Positions 23,537 through 33,894 are shown, numbered from the stretch's first letter. The stretch is 64,000 nucleotides of DNA from Actinomadura rayongensis (GCF_009831215.1 NZ_WUTW01000001.1:851096-915095), one strand, 5' to 3'. Numbers and translations: made by a program. The notes: generated by a model from the sequence alone, not told the origin.

Positions 23537-26500
23537 GTGCCGCCAGGGTCTTACCGTCTCGTGCGCCGCGCCGGTCCCAGCCGAGTCGCGGCGCCGGAGC
23601 TCGATGAGCGGCAGCGGCGTGTCGTGGAGCATGACGGCGGGCCGCTGCTCGTGCTCGCGGGGCCCGGGACGGGGAAGACCACCACGATCGTCGAGGCGGT
23701 CGTGGAGCGGATCGAGAACCGGAACGTTGATCCGGAACGGGTGCTCGTTCTGACGTTCAGCCGTAAGGCCGCGGGCGAGTTGCGGCAGCGGATCACCGGG
23801 CGGCTGCGGCGCACGACACGTACGCCGCTGGCGCTCACGTTCCACAGCTACGCGTACGCGCTGCTCCATCGGGACGCCGTCGCGCGGGGGACGGAGCCGC
23901 CGCGGTTGCTGTCGGGGCCCGAGCAGCTTCTCGAAGTGCGGCGGCTGCTGGAGGGAGAGCGGGCGGACGGTGCCCGCGACTGGCCCCACGACCTTCACGA
24001 GACGCTCGCCACCCGGGGGTTCGCCGAGGAGCTAAGGGACTTCATGCTGCGGGCCGCCGAGCGCGGGATCTACGGCGACGACCTCGCGGGGCTCGGGAAG
24101 ATCCGGGGACGTCCCGAATGGGTGGCCATCGGCGCGTTCATGGAGCGGTACGCGGCGCGGTTCGACGTCGATCCCGTCCCGACGCTCGACTACGGCCAGC
24201 TCATCCAGGAGGCCGCCGGCACCCTCGTGGACGAGGACGCCCTGTTCCGCGAGCGCGACGCCTACGACGTGGTGTTCGTCGACGAGTACCAGGACACCGA
24301 CCCCGCCCAGGAGGACCTGCTCCAGAAGCTGGCGGGCGAGGGACGCGACCTGATCGTCGTCGGCGACCCCGACCAGTCGATCTACGGGTTCCGGGGCGCG
24401 GACGTCCGCGGCATCCAGGAGTTCCCCGACCGCTTCCGGACGATCACCGGCGCGCCGGCCCCCGTCGTCGCGCTGCGCACGTGCCGCCGGATGGGACCGG
24501 CGATCCTGGCCGCGTCCCGGCGCGTCGCGCAGCGGCTGCCCGCGTCCCCGCGTGCCGGGGACGAGCACCGCGCGCTCCTGCATCCGCCGGAGATGGAAGA
24601 GGGCGAGGTCCACGCCGTCATCGCCGACTCCGAGAGCCAGGAGGCCGCGCTCGTCGCGGACGAGCTGCGCCGCGCCCACCTGCTCGACGGCGTCCCGTGG
24701 TCGCGGATGGCGGTGCTGGTGAGGAGCGCGGCGCAGAAAGTCCCGGCGCTGCGCAGAGCGCTCGCGCAGGCGGGCGTCCCGGCGATCGTGGCGGGCGACG
24801 ACGTGCCGCTGATGGCCGAGCCCGCCGTCCGCCCGTTCCTGCTGCTGCTCCGCGCCGCGCTCAAGAAGGGCTTCCTGGACGAAGAGGTCGCCGAGGACCT
24901 GCTCACCGGCCCGCTCGGCGGCGCGGACGCCCTCGCCCTGCGCCGCCTCAAGCGCGCCCTGCGGGACCTGGAGGAGATCGCGGGCCAGAACCGGACGCTC
25001 GGCGAGCTGATGGTCGCGGCCGTGAGCGACGTCGGCGAACTCGCGCTCGTCCACGAGAAGGTCCGCGCGCCCGCCGAACGGATCGCGCAGCTCATCGAGA
25101 CCGCGCGCAAGAGCGCCGATCGCGGCGGGTCCGCCGAGGACGTCCTGTGGGACGTGTGGCGCGCGAGCGGACGCGCCGACGTCCTGCTGGAGCAGAGCGT
25201 GAAGGGCGGGATGCGCGGGGCGTCCGCCGACCGGGACCTCGACGCCGTCGTCGCGCTGTTCGACCACGCCGCGAGGTTCGTCGACCGGCTCCCGCACGCG
25301 GGCCCGGAGCTGTTCGTGGACGACATCGCGGGCCAGGAGATCGCGGGCGACACGCTCGCCGACCGCGCACCCGAGGGCGAGGCCGTCCGGATCCTCACCG
25401 CGCACCGCGCGAAGGGCCTGGAGTGGGACGTCGTGGTCGTCGCGGGCGTCCAGGAGGGCGTCTGGCCGGACGTGCGGCTGCGCGGATCCCTGCTCGGCCT
25501 GGAGGAACTGCTCGAATACGCGGCGGGCACCCAGATCGAGCCGGGCACGGCGGCGGGCGCGTCGATGGCCGCGAAGATGCTGCACGAGGAACGCCGCCTG
25601 TTCTACGTCGCCGCGACGCGGGCAAGGAAGCGGCTGGTCGTGACGGCCGTCGGCGGCGAGGACTCCGAGGAGCGCCCGTCGAGGTTCCTGAACGAGCTGG
25701 TCCCGGGCGCGCTGGAGCGGTCGCGGCTGGACGAGAAGACGCGCTGGCTGTCGCTGCCCGCCCTCGTCGCGGACCTGCGGTCGGTGGTCGCGGACCCGTC
25801 CCGTCCCGAGGCGCTGCGCCGCGCCGCCGCCGGCCACCTCGCCCGCCTCGCCCGCGCCGGGGTGCGCGGCGCGAGCCCCGACCAGTGGTACGCGATCACC
25901 GCGCTGTCGGATCCGGGGCCGGCGTTCGGCGACGGCGAGCAGATCCAGGTGTCGCCGTCCCAGGTCGAGACGTTCACGACGTGCGGGCTGCGCTGGCTGC
26001 TGACCTCGGCGGTCGGCGCGCAGGACGGCGGCCCGAACGAGTACGCGGCGATGGGCAAGGTCGTCCACGCGGTGGCGGAGATGGCGGGCGCGGACGACGG
26101 CGTCACCGAGGTGGACGTCGCGCGCCGCCTGGACGAGATCTGGAACGACCTGGACTTCCGCAGCGCCTGGTACTCGGAGAAGCAGCGCGACCAGGCGGCG
26201 GCGATGGTGGACAAGTTCCTCTCCTGGCACCGGCAGAACCCGAACGAGGTCGTCGCGCTGGAGGAGTCGTTCCGCGTGGACCTCGGCCGCGTCGTCATCA
26301 AGGGCCGCATCGACCGGGCCGAGCGGGACGAGCAGGGACGCGCCGTCATCATCGACATCAAGACGTCCGCCGCGCGGGTTCCGGAGCAGGACCTGGCGCG
26401 CCACCCGCAGCTCGGCGTGTACCAGTACGCGGTGATGCTCGGCGCGTTCGAGCGGCACGGGCTGATCGAGCCGGGCGGGGCCAAGCTCGTCCAGGTCGGG

Positions 26501-26710
26501 AAGGCGGCGTTCACCGCGAGGGCGCGCGAGCAGGAGCAGCCGCCGCCGGGCGAGGACGCCGACCCCGAGTGGCCGAAGAAGCTGGTCGAGATCGTGGCGA
26601 CGGGCATGGCGAGCGACGTGTTCCAGGCGCGGGTGAACGAGAAGTGTCGGAGCTGTCCCGTACGGTCGTGCTGTCCGGTGCACGACGAGGGGGGACGGGT
26701 CGGTTCATGA
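23537..26710 (+). CDS. adnA: AdnA-like subunit of the AdnAB helicase-nuclease
   Basis: A 1057-aa UvrD-like helicase fused to a RecB-family nuclease, one half of the actinobacterial AdnAB end-resection motor. Walker A GPGTGKT is at 42-48, motif II DEYQDT at 249-254, a late AHRAKGLEWDVV motif and VAATRARKRL lie near 620-690. The nuclease has GRIDRAE and DIKT (Asp940, Lys942). Cys816 with Cys1037, 1040 and 1045 fits an AddB-type iron-sulfur cluster. The GTG at 23537 gives the family N-terminus (VPPGSYRLVRRAG). It overlaps adnB by ATGA. Which subunit is A rests on length and order. Confidence 0.9.
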   Translation: MPPGSYRLVRRAGPSRVAAPELDERQRRVVEHDGGPLLVLAGPGTGKTTTIVEAVVERIENRNVDPERVLVLTFSRKAAGELRQRITGRLRRTTRTPLALTFHSYAYALLHRDAVARGTEPPRLLSGPEQLLEVRRLLEGERADGARDWPHDLHETLATRGFAEELRDFMLRAAERGIYGDDLAGLGKIRGRPEWVAIGAFMERYAARFDVDPVPTLDYGQLIQEAAGTLVDEDALFRERDAYDVVFVDEYQDTDPAQEDLLQKLAGEGRDLIVVGDPDQSIYGFRGADVRGIQEFPDRFRTITGAPAPVVALRTCRRMGPAILAASRRVAQRLPASPRAGDEHRALLHPPEMEEGEVHAVIADSESQEAALVADELRRAHLLDGVPWSRMAVLVRSAAQKVPALRRALAQAGVPAIVAGDDVPLMAEPAVRPFLLLLRAALKKGFLDEEVAEDLLTGPLGGADALALRRLKRALRDLEEIAGQNRTLGELMVAAVSDVGELALVHEKVRAPAERIAQLIETARKSADRGGSAEDVLWDVWRASGRADVLLEQSVKGGMRGASADRDLDAVVALFDHAARFVDRLPHAGPELFVDDIAGQEIAGDTLADRAPEGEAVRILTAHRAKGLEWDVVVVAGVQEGVWPDVRLRGSLLGLEELLEYAAGTQIEPGTAAGASMAAKMLHEERRLFYVAATRARKRLVVTAVGGEDSEERPSRFLNELVPGALERSRLDEKTRWLSLPALVADLRSVVADPSRPEALRRAAAGHLARLARAGVRGASPDQWYAITALSDPGPAFGDGEQIQVSPSQVETFTTCGLRWLLTSAVGAQDGGPNEYAAMGKVVHAVAEMAGADDGVTEVDVARRLDEIWNDLDFRSAWYSEKQRDQAAAMVDKFLSWHRQNPNEVVALEESFRVDLGRVVIKGRIDRAERDEQGRAVIIDIKTSAARVPEQDLARHPQLGVYQYAVMLGAFERHGLIEPGGAKLVQVGKAAFTARAREQEQPPPGEDADPEWPKKLVEIVATGMASDVFQARVNEKCRSCPVRSCCPVHDEGGRVGS

Positions 26711-29700
26711 TCACTCCGGCGGAGCTGGCGCGCCTGCTGGAGCTGCCGGAGCCGACGCGCGAGCAGGCGGAGGTGATCGCGGCGCCGCTGGCGCCGATGG
26801 CGGTGATCGCGGGCGCGGGGTCGGGCAAGAGCGAGACGATGGCGGCCCGCGTGGTGTGGCTGGTGGCGAACGGGTTCGTCCGGCCGGAGCGGGTGCTCGG
26901 GCTGACGTTCACCCGCAAGGCCGCCGCCGAGCTGGCCGTGCGCGTCCGCAAGCGGCTGGACGCGCTGTTCGAGGCGCTGCCCGACGACGAGCTGGAACGC
27001 CTCGGCGGCGACGACCTGCGCCACGGCGAGCCGATGGTCGCGACGTACCACTCCTACGCCGCAAGGCTGTTCGGCGACCACGCGCTGCGCGAGGCGCTGG
27101 AGCCGACGATGCGGCTGATCTCCCCGGCGGTCGCGTGGCAGCTCTGCTCGCGGGTCGTGGACGCCTACGACGGCCCGATGGACCAGGTGGACTGGTCGCC
27201 CGACACGGTCACCAAGGCCGTCATGGAGCTGGCGGGCGACCTGGCCGAGCACCTGCGCGGGCCCGAGGACGTCCGGCGCGTCGGGGCGTGGCTGGACGCC
27301 CGGTTCGCCGCGCTCGCCAAGCCGCTGAACCCGCAGCGCGACATCGTCCGCAAGCAGGCCGTGCGGGAGCAGCTCCTGCCGCTGATCGAGGCGTACCGGC
27401 AGGCCAAGCGCAACCGGGAGGTCGTGGACCACGGCGACCAGATGGCGCTCGCGGCGCGCATCGCGGCCCGGCATCCCGAGGTCGGGATGATCGAGCGGTC
27501 GCGGTTCTCGGTCGTGCTGCTGGACGAGTACCAGGACACGAGCCAGGCGCAGCTGGTCCTGCTGCGGTCGCTGTTCGCCGGCGGGCACCCGGTGACGGCG
27601 GTCGGCGACCCGTGCCAGTCGATCTACGGCTGGCGCGGGGCGAGCGCGGGGAACCTGCTGCGGTTCGCGCACGACTTCCCGCGCCGTCCGGCGATCGAGG
27701 GGCCGCGCGGACGGCCCGCCGAGCCCGCGCCCGTCCGGCAGCTCAGCCGCAGCTTCCGCAACGGGGAGCGGATCCTCGCCGCCGCCGCACGCGTCCAGGA
27801 GGAACTGCGCGCCGACACCGCGCAGGTGCCGGTGCTGACGCCGGGCGCGGGCCGGGAGGCGCGCGGACGGGTCGAGTGCGCGCTGCTGCCGACCGTCGAG
27901 GACGAGGCCGAGCGCATCGCCGCCCGCATCCTCACGCTGCCGCTCTCGGAAACAGCGCCGGACGGGGAGCCGAGCGACGAGCCGCTGCGCTGGTCCGACA
28001 TCGCCGTCCTCGCCCGCAAGCGCTCGCAGTTCCCGCTGATCCGGCGCGCGCTGGAGGCGCGCGGGATCCCGGTGGAGGTCGTCGGGCTCGGCGGGCTGCT
28101 GACCGTCCCGGAGGTGCAGGACGTCGTCGCGACGTTGCGCGTGATGCACGACCCGTCCGCCGGGGCGGCGCTGGCGCGGCTGCTGACCGGCCCGCGCTGG
28201 CGGCTCGGCCCGCGCGACCTGGTGGCGCTCGGCCGCCGCGCCCGCGAACTCGCGCTGGACGCCGCCCGCGACATCACGCCGCCCGAGACGCCGCCGGACG
28301 CCGCGCCGCCGGGGGAGGAAGATCCGCTGAGCCGGCTCGTCACCGAGCTGAACCAGGAGACCGGCAGCCTCATCGACGCGCTGGACGATCTCGGCCCGCC
28401 GGCCACGTTCTCGCCGGAGGGGTACGGCCGGTTGCGCCGGTTGCGCGACGAGCTGCGGCACCTGCGCTCCCAGGCCGGGCTGGCGCTGCCCGACCTCGTC
28501 ACCGAGGTGGAACGCGCGCTCGGGCTGGACATCGAGGTCGCCGCGCGGTCCGGGCTCGACCCCGTCACCGCCCGCGCCGACCTGGACGCGTTCGTCGACG
28601 CCGCCGCCGCGTTCGCCGGGGACGCGGAGGACCCGACGCTCGGCGCGTTCCTGGCCTATCTGTCGGCCGCCGAGTCCGAAGAGTTCGGGCTGGAGGCCGG
28701 ACGGGTCGGCGAGACCGACAGCGTGAAGCTGCTGACCGTCCACGCGTCCAAGGGCCTGGAGTGGCCGGTCGTGATCGTGCCGGGGCTGGCGTCGGCGGCG
28801 CAGAAGAACGGGGCGCCCGCGAAGGGCTCGGTGTTCCCTTCGCCGCCGCAGAACGCGACCCGCTGGACGGCCAACGCCCGCGTCCTGCCGTTCCCGCTGC
28901 GCGGCGACCGCGCGGACCTGCCCGTCCTGCGCGGCCTGGAGAAGGACGACCTCGCCGCGTTCGACGCCGCCTGCGCCGAACGCGACCTGCGCGAGGAGCG
29001 GCGGCTCGCCTACGTCGCGGTGACGCGCGCGTCGAGCCTGCTCATCGCGACCGGCTACCGGTGGGGCGCGTCGGGGCGTCCGCTCGGGCCGTCGCCGTTC
29101 CTGGAGGAGATCCGCGCGGTGTGCCTGGAGGGCGCGGGCACGGTCGCGGCGTGGGCCGAGCCGCCGGAGGACGGCGCGATGAACCCCCTGCTCGCGCGCG
29201 CCGAGGAGGGCGCGTGGCCGCCGCAGCCCGACACCGGCCCGCGCTATGCGGCGATCGTGGAGGCGGCGCGGATGGTCGAGGACGCGATGCGCGGCCGGAG
29301 CCGTCCGTGGGCGGGCCGCGACGGGCTCGCCGAGCCGGACCGGCTGCGCATGTCGGCGTGGGCGCGGGACGTGGAACTGCTGCTCGCCGAGCGCGACCGG
29401 GGCCGGGGCGGGGACGGCCTCCAGGTCGAGCTGCCCGCCCATCTGACGGTGTCGTCGCTGGTCACGCTGGCACGCGACCCGGCGGCGCTGGCCCGGCAGA
29501 TCCGCCGTCCGATGCCGCGCCCGCCCGCGCCGCACGCCCGGCGCGGCACCGCGTTCCACTCCTGGCTGGAGGGTCGCTGGGGGCAGCAGCGGCTGCTGGA
29601 CTTGGACGAGCTGCCCGGCGCCACCGACGCCGAGGCCGCCCCCGACACCGACTTCGACGAGCTGCGCGTGCGGTTCGAGGAGTCGGAGTGGGCCGCGCGG

Positions 29701-30027
29701 GAGCCGCTGGACGTCGAGGTCCCGTTCGAGACGATGATCGGGGACCGGCTCGTCCGGGGCCGGATGGACGCGGTGTTCCGCTCCGGCGCGGACGGCTACG
29801 AGGTCGTGGACTGGAAGACGGGCGCGCTCCCGTCCGACGCCGACGCCGAGGCCGCCGCCGTGCAGCTCGCCGCGTACCGGCTGGCGTGGGCGGAGCTGAC
29901 GGGCGTGCCGCTGGAGCGGGTGAGCGCCGCGTTCCACTACGTCCGAGCCAACCGGACAATTCGCCCAGCCGACCTGTTGGACGCCGCCGGGCTCGCCGCG
30001 CTGCTGGAAACCGTTCCCGCGACCTGA
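26707..30027 (+). CDS. adnB: AdnB-like subunit of the AdnAB helicase-nuclease
   Basis: A 1106-aa second motor-nuclease subunit, translated from an ATG overlapping the adnA stop. Walker A GAGSGKS (36-42), motif Ia TFTRKAAAEL, motif II DEYQDT (273-278), motif III GDPCQSIYGWRGAS, motif V HASKGLEWPVV and motif VI VAVTRASSLL are all intact. The C-terminal nuclease carries GRMDAVF and VDWKTG (Asp1035, Lys1037). AdnAB resects double-strand breaks for homologous recombination or single-strand annealing and replaces RecBCD in these bacteria. The order adnA-adnB matches mycobacteria. Confidence 0.92.
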   Translation: MITPAELARLLELPEPTREQAEVIAAPLAPMAVIAGAGSGKSETMAARVVWLVANGFVRPERVLGLTFTRKAAAELAVRVRKRLDALFEALPDDELERLGGDDLRHGEPMVATYHSYAARLFGDHALREALEPTMRLISPAVAWQLCSRVVDAYDGPMDQVDWSPDTVTKAVMELAGDLAEHLRGPEDVRRVGAWLDARFAALAKPLNPQRDIVRKQAVREQLLPLIEAYRQAKRNREVVDHGDQMALAARIAARHPEVGMIERSRFSVVLLDEYQDTSQAQLVLLRSLFAGGHPVTAVGDPCQSIYGWRGASAGNLLRFAHDFPRRPAIEGPRGRPAEPAPVRQLSRSFRNGERILAAAARVQEELRADTAQVPVLTPGAGREARGRVECALLPTVEDEAERIAARILTLPLSETAPDGEPSDEPLRWSDIAVLARKRSQFPLIRRALEARGIPVEVVGLGGLLTVPEVQDVVATLRVMHDPSAGAALARLLTGPRWRLGPRDLVALGRRARELALDAARDITPPETPPDAAPPGEEDPLSRLVTELNQETGSLIDALDDLGPPATFSPEGYGRLRRLRDELRHLRSQAGLALPDLVTEVERALGLDIEVAARSGLDPVTARADLDAFVDAAAAFAGDAEDPTLGAFLAYLSAAESEEFGLEAGRVGETDSVKLLTVHASKGLEWPVVIVPGLASAAQKNGAPAKGSVFPSPPQNATRWTANARVLPFPLRGDRADLPVLRGLEKDDLAAFDAACAERDLREERRLAYVAVTRASSLLIATGYRWGASGRPLGPSPFLEEIRAVCLEGAGTVAAWAEPPEDGAMNPLLARAEEGAWPPQPDTGPRYAAIVEAARMVEDAMRGRSRPWAGRDGLAEPDRLRMSAWARDVELLLAERDRGRGGDGLQVELPAHLTVSSLVTLARDPAALARQIRRPMPRPPAPHARRGTAFHSWLEGRWGQQRLLDLDELPGATDAEAAPDTDFDELRVRFEESEWAAREPLDVEVPFETMIGDRLVRGRMDAVFRSGADGYEVVDWKTGALPSDADAEAAAVQLAAYRLAWAELTGVPLERVSAAFHYVRANRTIRPADLLDAAGLAALLETVPAT

Positions 30028-30171
30028 CCGGCGCGCCGTGGAATTCCAGTGGGAAAACGCGCGCACACGGCGGAGAACGCGTCCTGTTTTATCAATCCAC
30101 TCCGTGGCGCCGTGCCGGGGCGCGTGGTTGCGTATGCCCGTGACGACCAGCACGAAAGGGGTGACGGGACG

Positions 30172-31095
30172 ATGGGGGTTCCCACGGTGAACGCGGCGGT
30201 GGATGAACGGCATCCGCCGATGAAAGTGAGGCGCGTCACTTTTGATTGGTCGCGGACGCCCGTCCACTGGATCCCGGACGCACCCGCCGCCACCCATATG
30301 GTGAATTTCTTCCAAATTTTGCTGACCACGGGCGAGAAATGGTTCGTCCAGTGCGTGCAGGAGGCGACGCCGTACCTGGACGATCCGCGGCTGCGCGCCG
30401 AGATCAAGGACTTCATCGGGCAGGAGACCGTCCACGCGCGCAACCACCAGGGCGTCCTGGACCAGCTGCTCGCGCAGAACGGCCTGCCGACGGACCACAT
30501 CACCGGCCCCGCGCACGCGCAGCTCGCCGAGCGCGCGAAGAAGATGGCCGAGCTGGCGCGCCGCTCGCCGCGCAGGTTCCGGCGGCGGCTGCTGTTCGAG
30601 CTGGGCGCGGTGAGCGCGATCGAGCACTACACGGCGGTCGTCGGCGAGTGGATCATCAAGAACACGGTGCTGGACGAGTGCGGCGCCGACCCGGTGATGC
30701 TGGACCTGTTCCGCTGGCACGGCGCCGAGGAGGTCGAGCACCGGTCGGTCGTGTTCGACGTGTTCGAGCAGCTCGGCGGCAAGTACCCGCTGCGCGCGGT
30801 GTCGTGGGCGATCGCGGTGGCGCTGCTGTCGTCCACGCTGGCGGCGGGCACGGTGGACCTGCTGCGCCGCGACCCGGCGATCAAGGGGCCGGTGACCCTG
30901 CCGCGCATCTACCGCTCGTACCGCAAGTCGGTGCGGCGCGGGCAGATCCCGGGCATGGCGATGTTCTTCCTCAAGGAGGGGCTGATCTATCTGCGTCCGT
31001 CGCACCACCCGTCGCAGGTGTGCTCGACGCAGCTCGCGGTGGACTACCTCAAGCGGTCCCCGGCGGCCCAGGCGGCGGGATATACACCTTACTGA
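30172..31095 (+). CDS. PF10118-type metal-dependent hydrolase
   Basis: A 307-aa protein of the predicted metal-dependent hydrolase family (PF10118, ferritin-like helical). Candidate diiron or metal ligands are in FIGQETVHARNHQ (Glu, His), a central FELGAVSAIEHYTAVVGE (Glu, His) and HGAEEVEHRSVVFD (Glu, Glu, His). A possible membrane-associated helix is RAVSWAIAVALLSSTLAAGTV. The ATG at 30172 follows an AAAGGGG box; upstream in-frame residues look non-coding. No biochemical role is established for the family. Confidence 0.8.
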   Translation: MGVPTVNAAVDERHPPMKVRRVTFDWSRTPVHWIPDAPAATHMVNFFQILLTTGEKWFVQCVQEATPYLDDPRLRAEIKDFIGQETVHARNHQGVLDQLLAQNGLPTDHITGPAHAQLAERAKKMAELARRSPRRFRRRLLFELGAVSAIEHYTAVVGEWIIKNTVLDECGADPVMLDLFRWHGAEEVEHRSVVFDVFEQLGGKYPLRAVSWAIAVALLSSTLAAGTVDLLRRDPAIKGPVTLPRIYRSYRKSVRRGQIPGMAMFFLKEGLIYLRPSHHPSQVCSTQLAVDYLKRSPAAQAAGYTPY

Positions 31096-31184
31096 CCGGC
31101 CGAAACGCGTGATGACCGTCACCGGCACTGGTCAGGCGGGCGCGATTCCGGGATGATCCGTGGGCAGGAACCCGAGGAGGCGGC

Positions 31185-31964
31185 GTGCCGACGACCCACG
31201 ACGAGAGAATCGTTGCCGAGTTCACCAAGCAGGCGGTCACGTTCGCGGATCCGACTTTGAACGGCGCGTTCGTCAACCATCTGGACCGGCTGATCGCGTT
31301 CGCCGACCCCGAACTCGACCTGGACGACGTCGTGCTGGAGGTCGCCGCCGGGACGGGCATCGTCGGCCGGGCGCTCGCGCCGCGCGTCCGGCACGTCACC
31401 GCGCTCGACCTCACCCCGGCGATGCTGGCGAGCGGCAAGTGCGACGCGGACCGGGCCGGGCTGACGAACGTCACGTTCACGCTCGGCGACGCGACCGCGC
31501 TGCCCTACCTGGACAAGTCGTACACGCTGATCATCACGCGGTTCTCCGTCCACCAGGTCGCCGACCCGGCGCGGATGATCGCCGAGATGGCGCGGGTGGG
31601 CCGGCCCGGCGCGGCGCTGATCATCGCCGACATCGTCCGACCGGACGGGCTCGACGGCGACCCGGACCGCATCGAGCGGCTGCGCGACCCGTCGCACGGC
31701 ACGCTGCTCACCGCCGGGGCGATCGCGGCGCTGGTCGAGGACGCGGGCGCCGAGGTCAAGCGCACGGACCGGTACGAGATCGTCCGGCCGCTGGAGCCGT
31801 GGCTGGCGTCCGCGCGGACGCCGTCGGACGTCGCCGACCAGATCCGCGCGGAGCTGACCGGCGAGCTGGCGGGGGGTCCGGCGACGGGGATGCGGCCCGT
31901 CCGGAAAGACGGCGAACTCCACTTCACCCACTCGTACCTGCACCTTCAGGCGAATGTTGGGTGA
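31185..31964 (+). CDS. class I SAM-dependent methyltransferase
   Basis: A 259-aa Rossmann-fold methyltransferase. Motif I is VLEVAAGTGIVGRALA, the acidic strand 2 end is VTALDLTPAMLA, then TLGDATALPYLDKSYTLIITRFSVHQVADP (motifs II-III) as in UbiE/type-11 small-molecule methyltransferases. GTG start with AGGAGG about 8 nt upstream. Substrate unknown. It follows the PF10118 gene by about 90 bp on the same strand and may be co-transcribed. Confidence 0.88.
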   Translation: MPTTHDERIVAEFTKQAVTFADPTLNGAFVNHLDRLIAFADPELDLDDVVLEVAAGTGIVGRALAPRVRHVTALDLTPAMLASGKCDADRAGLTNVTFTLGDATALPYLDKSYTLIITRFSVHQVADPARMIAEMARVGRPGAALIIADIVRPDGLDGDPDRIERLRDPSHGTLLTAGAIAALVEDAGAEVKRTDRYEIVRPLEPWLASARTPSDVADQIRAELTGELAGGPATGMRPVRKDGELHFTHSYLHLQANVG

Positions 31965-32027
31965 AAGGGGCGACTTACTCGTCCAAACGTTCGACTCGGC
32001 TCGCTCGTGTGTTCTATCTTGTCGAAC

Positions 32028-32333
32028 ATGCTTTCTAGCACCGCGCTTCCCCCGGGCCGCGAGCCCGCCGCGCTGGCCATGCGCATCGGCGTCGTCGCGG
32101 CCGAGGCGGCGCTCGCCACGTTCGCGCGCAACCTCGACCTGGACGCTCTCGCCGACGGCCCGGTCGACTTCCAGGGCGCCATCAACCCGCACGAGTGGCC
32201 GGTGTTCTCGCTGGTGATCGACACGCTCGCCGAAGCGTCGCCGGACGACGGCCGCACCCTGGACGAGCGCCGCGCCGAGGCGCTGAACGACCTGGCCCGC
32301 ATCTGCCTGGCCGCCAAGTCCCGCGCCGCCTGA
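32028..32333 (+). CDS. hypothetical helical protein
   Basis: A 101-aa protein (MLSSTALPPG...) with no recognised domain. It has an Ala-rich N-terminal helix (RIGVVAAEAALATFARNLDL) and a second half, DERRAEALNDLARICLAAKS. Third codon positions are strongly GC-biased, so it is probably real. ATG 32028 is preferred; a GTG at 32007 is an alternative. It is convergent with the acyl-CoA synthetase gene, 4 bp apart. Confidence 0.6.
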   Translation: MLSSTALPPGREPAALAMRIGVVAAEAALATFARNLDLDALADGPVDFQGAINPHEWPVFSLVIDTLAEASPDDGRTLDERRAEALNDLARICLAAKSRAA

Positions 32334-32337
32334 CGCC

Positions 32338-33894
32338 TCAGGCGTCGGGGAGGGAGCGGCGGCGGACCTTGCCGGTGCTCGTGCGGGGGAGTTCGGGGAC
32401 GAACACGACGTCGCGCGGCACCTTGTAGCGGGCCAGGCGCTGTCTGACGTAGTCGCGCAGGTCGTCGGCCGTCGTCGTGGCGCCGGGGGTCAGGACGACG
32501 TGGGCCGCCAGGCGTTCGCCGAACGTGTCGTCCGGGACGCCGGTGACGGTGACCTCGGCGACGTCCTCGTGCCGGCTCAGCAGGTCCTCGACCTCGCCGG
32601 GGAAGACGTTCTCGCCGCCCGAGACGATCATGTCGTCGGCGCGGCCGTCCACGAACAGGCGTCCGGCGGCGTCCAGGTGGCCGAGGTCGCCGGTCGCGGT
32701 CAGGCCGTCGCGGACGTCCTTGCCGCCCCCGCCGGTGTAGCCGGTGAAGCGCAGGCCGCCGCCGGTGTAGATCTCGCCGGTCTCGCCCGGGGGGAGTTCG
32801 CGGCCGTCCTCGGCCAGGATCCCGACCTTGATGCCGAGGGACGGGCGGCCGACCGTGCCGGGCGCTTCACGCAGGTCCGCGGGGGTCGCGATGGTGGCCC
32901 AGCCGGTCTCGGTGGCGCCGTAGAGGTTGCGCAGGACGTCGCCGAACTCGTCCATGAACCGCTCCGAGAGATGTGGGAGCAGCGCCGATCCGCCGCACAT
33001 CACCGTTTTCAGCGACATGGGGCGCGGCCCGTACGGGACGTCCAGCATCCGCTGCAGCATGATCGGCACGGCGACGAGCGTGCCCGCCTCGTGCCGCTCG
33101 ATCGCCGCGAGCGTCGCGGCTGGGTCGAACCGGCAGGACAGGACGACCGGCGAGCCGAGCGCCAGCCCCATCATCAGGAACCCGAAGCCGAGGACGTGGA
33201 ACAGCGGCGGCGCCACGACCACCGGCGACCCCGACCGCATCGGCGCGCGCCGCGCGAACGACAGGCCGCCCGCGAGCAGCGCGGGCAGCGAGTAGTCGTG
33301 GCGGGCGCCCTTGGGGGTGCCGGTCGTCCCGGACGTCATGATGACGAGCCGGCCCGGACGTTCGGGCGAGAACGGGACCGGCTCGACGTCCTCGATCAGC
33401 GAGCCGAGCTGCGCGTCGCCGTAGCTGTGGACGCGGACCCCGGCGAATCCGGACTCGTCCACCAGCCCGTCGAACTCGGCGTCGTGCAGCAGCAGCGCGA
33501 TGCCCTCGCGCTCGGCGACGGCGCCGAGCTGCGGCGCGGAGAAGTCGGTGTTCAGCAGGACGACGTCGTGGCCCAGCCGCGACAGGCCCAGCACGGCGAG
33601 GACGAAGCCGCGGTGGTTGCGGGCGAGGACGCCGATCCGTCCGTCCCCGGTGACGCTGCCGCGCAGCGCGGTGGCGAGCGCGGCGGCCTTGCGCTCCAGC
33701 TCGGCGAACGTCAGCGTGCCGCGCTCGTCGATCAGCGCGACGCGGTGCGGGAAGCGCAGCGCCGACATCGCGCCGACGACCGCCGGGACGGGCCCGTACC
33801 GCGTCAGCTGGAACGGGACGCGCGCCAGCCGGTCGGGGCGCGCGGTGCCGGCGAGGAGGTTGCCCGCCAGCGTCCGGATCGTCTCCAGCGGCAT
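32338..33894 (-). CDS. fatty-acyl-CoA/AMP ligase (FadD-like)
   Basis: A 518-aa ANL-superfamily adenylating enzyme that activates a carboxylic acid with ATP. P-loop A3 is MTSGTTGTPKG, A5 is YGATETGWATI, A7 is TGDLGHLDAAGRLFVDGRADDMI, A8 follows, and A10 ends RTSTGKVRRRSL with the catalytic Lys. Such enzymes make acyl-CoA for lipid metabolism or load polyketide carriers; no carrier protein is nearby. ATG with GGGAGG 9 nt upstream. The chain-length specificity cannot be read. Confidence 0.9.
   Translation of the reverse strand: MPLETIRTLAGNLLAGTARPDRLARVPFQLTRYGPVPAVVGAMSALRFPHRVALIDERGTLTFAELERKAAALATALRGSVTGDGRIGVLARNHRGFVLAVLGLSRLGHDVVLLNTDFSAPQLGAVAEREGIALLLHDAEFDGLVDESGFAGVRVHSYGDAQLGSLIEDVEPVPFSPERPGRLVIMTSGTTGTPKGARHDYSLPALLAGGLSFARRAPMRSGSPVVVAPPLFHVLGFGFLMMGLALGSPVVLSCRFDPAATLAAIERHEAGTLVAVPIMLQRMLDVPYGPRPMSLKTVMCGGSALLPHLSERFMDEFGDVLRNLYGATETGWATIATPADLREAPGTVGRPSLGIKVGILAEDGRELPPGETGEIYTGGGLRFTGYTGGGGKDVRDGLTATGDLGHLDAAGRLFVDGRADDMIVSGGENVFPGEVEDLLSRHEDVAEVTVTGVPDDTFGERLAAHVVLTPGATTTADDLRDYVRQRLARYKVPRDVVFVPELPRTSTGKVRRRSLPDA

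Noticed and set aside
24032..30500. Very long open frames on the strand opposite adnA and adnB
   Set aside because: They are Arg/Pro/Ala-rich shadows produced by GC-biased codon positions of the real genes and contain no domain.
32020..32040. LexA/SOS box (TCGAAC) near 32022
   Set aside because: Only one half site is good; the second half expected after four bases (GTTCGA) reads TTTCTA.
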